The notes below the pieces were generated by a model. It was given only the letters and a program-made list of their open reading frames with translations. It was not told where the DNA came from and did no database searches. Positions 7,543 to 9,808 of a stretch of DNA of 9,808 bases are shown one piece after another. A program made the translations under genes and the position numbers. This stretch comes from an uncultured Bacteroides sp. (lineage in GTDB: Bacteria; Bacteroidota; Bacteroidia; Bacteroidales; Bacteroidaceae). Within the stretch, counting starts at the first letter, position 1. Each line of letters begins with the position of its first letter. The stretch lies in contig CAKUYM010000153.1 in NCBI GenBank assembly GCA_934716785.1, positions 1-9,808 of the forward strand. The letters run 5' to 3'.

Positions 7543-7980
7543 ATGAAAGAACCATTCGACTATTCCATCGTTCCCTATTCTTTCGGCTTGTGTGCAGCCG
7601 AAGAGTGTCCGCGTGCCGCGACTTGCCTGCGGCATATCGCCTTAGAGCATGCTTCGACGGAGCGGGTTTTCCTGTCAATAATGAACCCCAACCGGTTGAA
7701 AGCGATGAAGGGTGCTTGTGATTATTACAGATCCAACGAGAAAGTGCGTTATGCACGTGGCTTTATGCATACGATTAATGCTCTTACGCTTCGTGTGGCA
7801 GATACTTTTCGCTATCGCATGATTGAATATATGGGCAGAAAGAACTATTATTTGAAACGTAAGGGAGATATGAACCTCAGTCCGGCCGAACAACGGCGGG
7901 TTATTGCCGTAGCCAAGGAGCTTGGTGTTAGTCTGGATGAGTATTTCGACGGTTACGTGATGGAGTATAACTGGGATTAG
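7543..7980 (+). CDS. Small Cys-rich protein, probably DUF6078 family
   Basis: This 145-residue soluble protein of unknown function resembles the Bacteroides family I know as DUF6078, with an FDYSIVPYSFGLC start followed by ECPRAATCLRH. The N-terminal cysteines (Cys17, Cys22, Cys28, with His31 and later Cys59) are spaced like a metal- or Fe-S-binding cluster. The C-terminal third (NLSPAEQRRVIAVAKELGVS, then LDEYFDGY) is helical and could be a small helix-turn-helix. There is no signal peptide or membrane segment. It diverges from the VirE-like gene across 157 nt and is followed by the 22-bp repeat array. A regulator or accessory DNA-binding protein of the module is possible, but that is a guess from position and composition. 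Confidence 0.7.
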   Translation: MKEPFDYSIVPYSFGLCAAEECPRAATCLRHIALEHASTERVFLSIMNPNRLKAMKGACDYYRSNEKVRYARGFMHTINALTLRVADTFRYRMIEYMGRKNYYLKRKGDMNLSPAEQRRVIAVAKELGVSLDEYFDGYVMEYNWD

Positions 7981-8012
7981 TCTTGTATATCTCCTTTTCA
8001 TAAAATCTTTAG

Positions 8013-8208
8013 CTACAGTCTCGTTGGCGTTTTTCTACAGTCTCGTAGACGCTTTTCTATAGTCTTGTTGGTGTTTCTCTATAAGGATACTCCGGTGTCT
8101 TTACAGGGAGACGCCGGTATCCATAGCCGGAAACTCTCGTTTCCAGGCGCGGGAACTGTAGTTTCCCGCTTGGGAACGGGAGTTCCGACGTAGGAAACGG
8201 GGACTTTA
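8013..8208. repeat. Tandem array of about nine degenerate 22-bp palindromic units
   Basis: Units begin at 8013, 8035, 8057, 8079, 8101, 8123 and 8145 with an exact 22-bp step. They continue, with a 1-bp slip, at about 8167 and 8188. The first three units are close relatives (CTACAGTCTCGT..., CTATAGTCTTGT...). From the fourth on, units centre on GGAAACnnnnGTTTCC and are self-complementary, for example GGAAAC 8129-8134 with GTTTCC 8139-8144, and GGAAC 8173-8177 with GTTCC 8182-8186. Units four and five also pair with each other (8085-8100 with 8109-8122, with a bulge). It begins 33 nt after the DUF6078-like stop codon, so it would lie in that gene's 3' transcript if transcription continues. Confidence 0.75.
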
Positions 8209-8270
8209 ATTGTAGGGATTTTTTTTGATGCTTGGTGTGGCATATTCTTCTTACGCTTCTCTTATACTGT

Positions 8271-8319
8271 GTTGCAGATAAACGGTATCTGCAACGGTAT
8301 CTGCAACAGTATCTGCAAC
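8271..8319. repeat. Right cluster: 12-bp direct repeats (iteron-like) plus hairpin
   Basis: GGTATCTGCAAC is repeated head to tail at 8284-8295 and 8296-8307, and once more as AGTATCTGCAAC at 8308-8319. An inverted copy, GTTGCAGATA (8271-8280), pairs perfectly over 10 bp with 8286-8295 across a 5-nt loop. TGTGTTGCAGAT (8268-8279) is identical to 5250-5261 in the left cluster. Tandem 12-bp copies next to a palindromic copy resemble replication iterons or binding sites for a repeat-recognising protein. Confidence 0.85.
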
Positions 8320-8358
8320 GCTATAATTGTTTGCCTGTCAGTTTGTTATTGGGGTTTT

Positions 8359-8374
8359 GTTGCAGATGGCAGAT
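8359..8374. repeat. Right 16-bp terminal inverted repeat
   Basis: GTTGCAGATGGCAGAT is the exact reverse complement of 5163-5178. It is followed directly by GTTTT, the same five bases that precede the left end. Confidence 0.8.
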
Positions 8375-8493
8375 GTTTTTTATTTTTCAAACTTTATAGT
8401 AGGGACTCCCACCTATCTTGTCAGATTGCAGCAAAAGCACCATTACGACTTGGAGTAATCCTATTACTATAATCTATCAGAGCGGCTACCTTA

Positions 8494-8668
8494 CTATACT
8501 ATCGAAGTGGCAATCACTCTCCAATAGCCACTTTCATTGCGTGTTATATAACCATGTTCTACCATCCGCTTTACTAACTTCTGTAAATCTCATACTTAGC
8601 ATATTTTGCTCAGCTTCAGTCAGAGGTTGAATTGCCAACCATTTATTATAGATAGTGTCTAATGTCAT
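8494..8668 (-). pseudogene. Remnant of a Fic-family gene with a large internal deletion
   Basis: From the ATG at 8668 the minus strand encodes MTLDTIYNKWLAIQPLTEAE and a few more residues to RFT (residue 29). This resembles the start of Bacteroides Fic-family AMP-transferases, which normally continue into an FNYNSNHIEGN segment. Here the frame shifts instead at about 8580-8583. The adjacent frame then reads KLVKRMVEHGYITRNESGYW to a TAG at 8496-8494, which looks like the C-terminal winged-helix end. The whole catalytic Fic core, including HPFxxGNG, is missing. The simplest reading is an internal deletion that joined the two ends out of frame. As it stands the in-frame product would be only 44 residues. 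Family assignment rests on two short stretches. Confidence 0.5.
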
Positions 8669-8682
8669 CTTCTTTATATTTT

Positions 8683-8732
8683 GGTTTACTACTCTTTATG
8701 GTGGTAAATTACCACTTTTATTGGTGGTAAAC
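8683..8732. promoter_or_regulatory. Operator-like cluster of GTGGTAAA half-sites
   Basis: GTGGTAAATTACCAC (8701-8715) is a perfect palindrome with 7-bp arms. It is flanked by GGTGGTAAAC (8723-8732) on one side and by the inverted relative GGTTTACTAC (8683-8692) on the other, giving four half-sites in 50 bp. The cluster ends 14 bp before the start codon of the Fic-like remnant, where an operator for autoregulation would sit. Confidence 0.6.
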
Positions 8733-8955
8733 AGATTGTTTCAATTTCTTGTATAGTGAGTGGCTATTTCTTGCCAAATGTTGGTTGAATAAAATCCTAA
8801 GGTCCACTACAAACATAGTGAATTATTTGACAAGTTGAATGTTTTTTCCTTGAAAAATAGGTATCTAACCCTATTAAAAGAGTTTTTAAATGAAAGAACC
8901 GTGGAGGAAAAGAATCTTTTAACCTTGTGTGAGAAGGAGTTCTATTAAAAATACC

Positions 8956-8963
8956 TATCTTTG
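8956..8963 (+). promoter_or_regulatory. -7 box for the AAA-ATPase-like gene
   Basis: TATCTTTG matches TAnnTTTG exactly. Transcription would start near 8970, about 33 nt before the ATG at 9004. No good TTTG is present at the -33 position. The box overlaps one arm of an imperfect inverted repeat (8853-8864 and 8951-8962). Confidence 0.5.
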
Positions 8964-9003
8964 CATGATAGGTGGCAGGAGCTAATTAATAAAAGAAGCG
9001 GTT

Positions 9004-9808
9004 ATGAGCAATAAAATTTATCCTATCGGTATTCAGAATTTTGAAAAGATCCGTAATGACGGTTATTTCTATATTGATAAGACGGCATTAATGTATCAAA
9101 TGGTCAAAACCGGAAGTTATTACTTCTTGAGCCGTCCGCGTCGTTTCGGGAAGAGTCTGCTCATCTCTACCTTGGAGGCTTACTTCCAGGGGAAAAAGGA
9201 ACTTTTTGCGGGGTTGGCAATTGAAAAATTGGAAAAGGATTGGATAAAATATCCTATATTACATCTGGACCTTAATATTGAGAAGTATGATACTCCGGAA
9301 AGTCTGGATAATATACTTGACAGAACACTTACGGCATGGGAAAAACTGTATGGTGCCGAGCCTTCGGAGCGTTCGTTTTCCTTGCGTTTTGCCGGTGTCA
9401 TAGAACGTGCCTGCGCAAAGGCCGGGCAGCGTGTGGTCATTCTGGTGGATGAATATGACAAACCCATGTTGCAAGCCATCGGCAATGAAAATCTTCAAAA
9501 ACAATTCCGAGATACCTTGAAGCCATTCTATGGGGCTCTCAAAACGATGGACGGCTGTATCAAGTTTGCTTTACTAACGGGGGTGACAAAGTTTGGCAAG
9601 GTCAGTGTGTTCAGCGACCTGAACAATCTGGATGATATTTCGATGTGGAATGAATATGTTGAGCTTTGCGGTGTGAGTGAGCGTGAAATCCACGAAAACC
9701 TGGAAACCGAACTCCATGAGTTTGCATCGACACGTGGCATGACGTATGAGAAACTCTGCGATGAATTGAGGGTGTGTTATGACGGTTACCATTTTACGCA
9801 CGATTCCA
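9004..9808 (+). CDS. AAA-ATPase-like / PD-(D/E)XK family protein, N-terminal part
   Basis: The frame opens at ATG 9004 and stays open for 268 codons to the window edge. It matches the AAA-ATPase-like family (Pfam AAA-ATPase_like), whose members usually end in a PD-(D/E)XK nuclease-like domain beyond this window. Visible motifs are the typical start (IYPIGIQNFEKIRNDGYFYI followed by DKT), a Walker A RPRRFGKS (44-51), a Walker B VVILVDEYDKP (144-154), and a sensor-like segment LLTGVTKFGKVSVFSDLNNL (190-209) followed by LDDIS. Bacteroides genomes carry many copies of this family; their role is unsettled, though mobility or defence has been suggested from the nuclease-like domain. It is intact as far as visible. 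Confidence 0.85.
   Translation, partial: MSNKIYPIGIQNFEKIRNDGYFYIDKTALMYQMVKTGSYYFLSRPRRFGKSLLISTLEAYFQGKKELFAGLAIEKLEKDWIKYPILHLDLNIEKYDTPESLDNILDRTLTAWEKLYGAEPSERSFSLRFAGVIERACAKAGQRVVILVDEYDKPMLQAIGNENLQKQFRDTLKPFYGALKTMDGCIKFALLTGVTKFGKVSVFSDLNNLDDISMWNEYVELCGVSEREIHENLETELHEFASTRGMTYEKLCDELRVCYDGYHFTHDS

Larger units (their letters stand above)
5163..8374. mobile_element. Candidate TIR-bounded module carrying VirE-like and DUF6078-like genes
   Basis: A 3,212-bp segment is bounded by perfect 16-bp terminal inverted repeats. The left end is ATCTGCCATCTGCAAC (5163-5178), and the right end, 8359-8374, is its exact reverse complement. GTTTT lies directly outside both ends. Subterminal clusters of GTTGCAGAT/ATCTGCAAC occupy each edge: four exact copies in 5170-5275 and five in 8271-8367. 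I saw no other copy in the window. The interior holds two divergent genes and a 22-bp repeat array. There is no transposase or integrase, so it would have to be moved by something else, replicate on its own, or be something other than a mobile element (for example a locus with two repeat-based regulatory regions). Confidence 0.5.
8376..9003. other. AT-rich gap without an intact gene
   Basis: This stretch between the repeat-bounded module and the AAA-ATPase-like gene contains the Fic-like remnant (8494-8668), the GTGGTAAA cluster (8683-8732) and the -7 box of the next gene (8956-8963). It also has an imperfect inverted repeat, AAAAATAGGTAT at 8853-8864 against ATACCTATCTTT at 8951-8962 (11 of 12 pairs). 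A 51-codon open frame without a plausible start, ending at 8948, could be the tail of a lost gene. I see nothing else convincing. Confidence 0.6.

Noticed and set aside
8013..8208. CRISPR-like array
   Set aside because: Units abut directly with no unique spacers, are degenerate and only 22 bp, and no cas genes are present.
8219..8226. Run of eight T's as an intrinsic terminator after the DUF6078-like gene
   Set aside because: No stable stem lies directly before the T run; the nearest clear palindrome ends about 30 nt upstream.
8269..8472. 67-codon plus-strand open frame with an NGIC/NSIC repeat
   Set aside because: The repeat is the 12-bp DNA repeat read as codons, and the frame crosses the right terminal repeat; no sign of coding.
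8793..8948. 51-codon plus-strand open frame (ending EEKNLLTLCEKEFY)
   Set aside because: No plausible start codon, no recognised family, and a frame this long is not rare in such sequence. It might be the tail of a lost gene, so it is noted only in the gap entry.
9180..9801. Minus-strand open frames opposite the AAA-ATPase-like gene
   Set aside because: The plus strand has an unbroken frame with Walker A and B motifs here; the minus frames have no family features.

Overview
The window looks like a chromosomal segment of a Bacteroides-type gut bacterium. The grounds are a GldH-family lipoprotein beside rodA, a PSP1/RicT protein with a long Asn/Gln/Arg-rich tail, a DPS-like ferritin, a VirE-type protein with a BT4734-like start and a DUF3874-like end, and promoters of the Bacteroides kind (TAnnTTTG at -7, TTTG at -33) instead of E. 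coli-type boxes. All assignments come from reading the proteins; no search was run.

Left part (1-5038) is core genome. The end of rodA runs on the plus strand and overlaps, tail to tail, the end of a minus-strand cluster metF > holB > ricT > gldH (4338 down to 144). The cluster is tightly packed: 1 nt between metF and holB, 14 nt between holB and ricT, and a 23-nt overlap between ricT and gldH, so it is probably one operon. A perfect 14-bp inverted repeat lies inside gldH. Upstream, a DPS-like ferritin gene (4526-5038, minus) is closed off by a hairpin at 4466-4499.

Middle part (about 5158-8379) is an accessory module and the most interesting feature. A VirE/primase-helicase-like gene (minus, 5289-7385) and a small Cys-rich DUF6078-like gene (plus, 7543-7980) diverge from a shared intergenic region. 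Both outer edges carry clusters of the 9-mer GTTGCAGAT or its complement, nine exact copies in all. The outermost copies form a perfect 16-bp terminal inverted repeat (5163-5178 and 8359-8374), with GTTTT directly outside each end. No transposase or integrase is visible. Behind the small gene is an array of about nine degenerate 22-bp units, many of them self-complementary (8013-8208).

Right part (8376-9808) begins with about 630 nt of AT-rich sequence without an intact gene. It holds a deleted, frameshifted remnant that looks like a Fic-family gene (8494-8668, minus), with a cluster of GTGGTAAA half-sites just upstream. An AAA-ATPase-like/PD-(D/E)XK family gene then starts at 9004 and runs off the window. 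This stretch reads as a site of repeated insertion and decay next to stable housekeeping genes.
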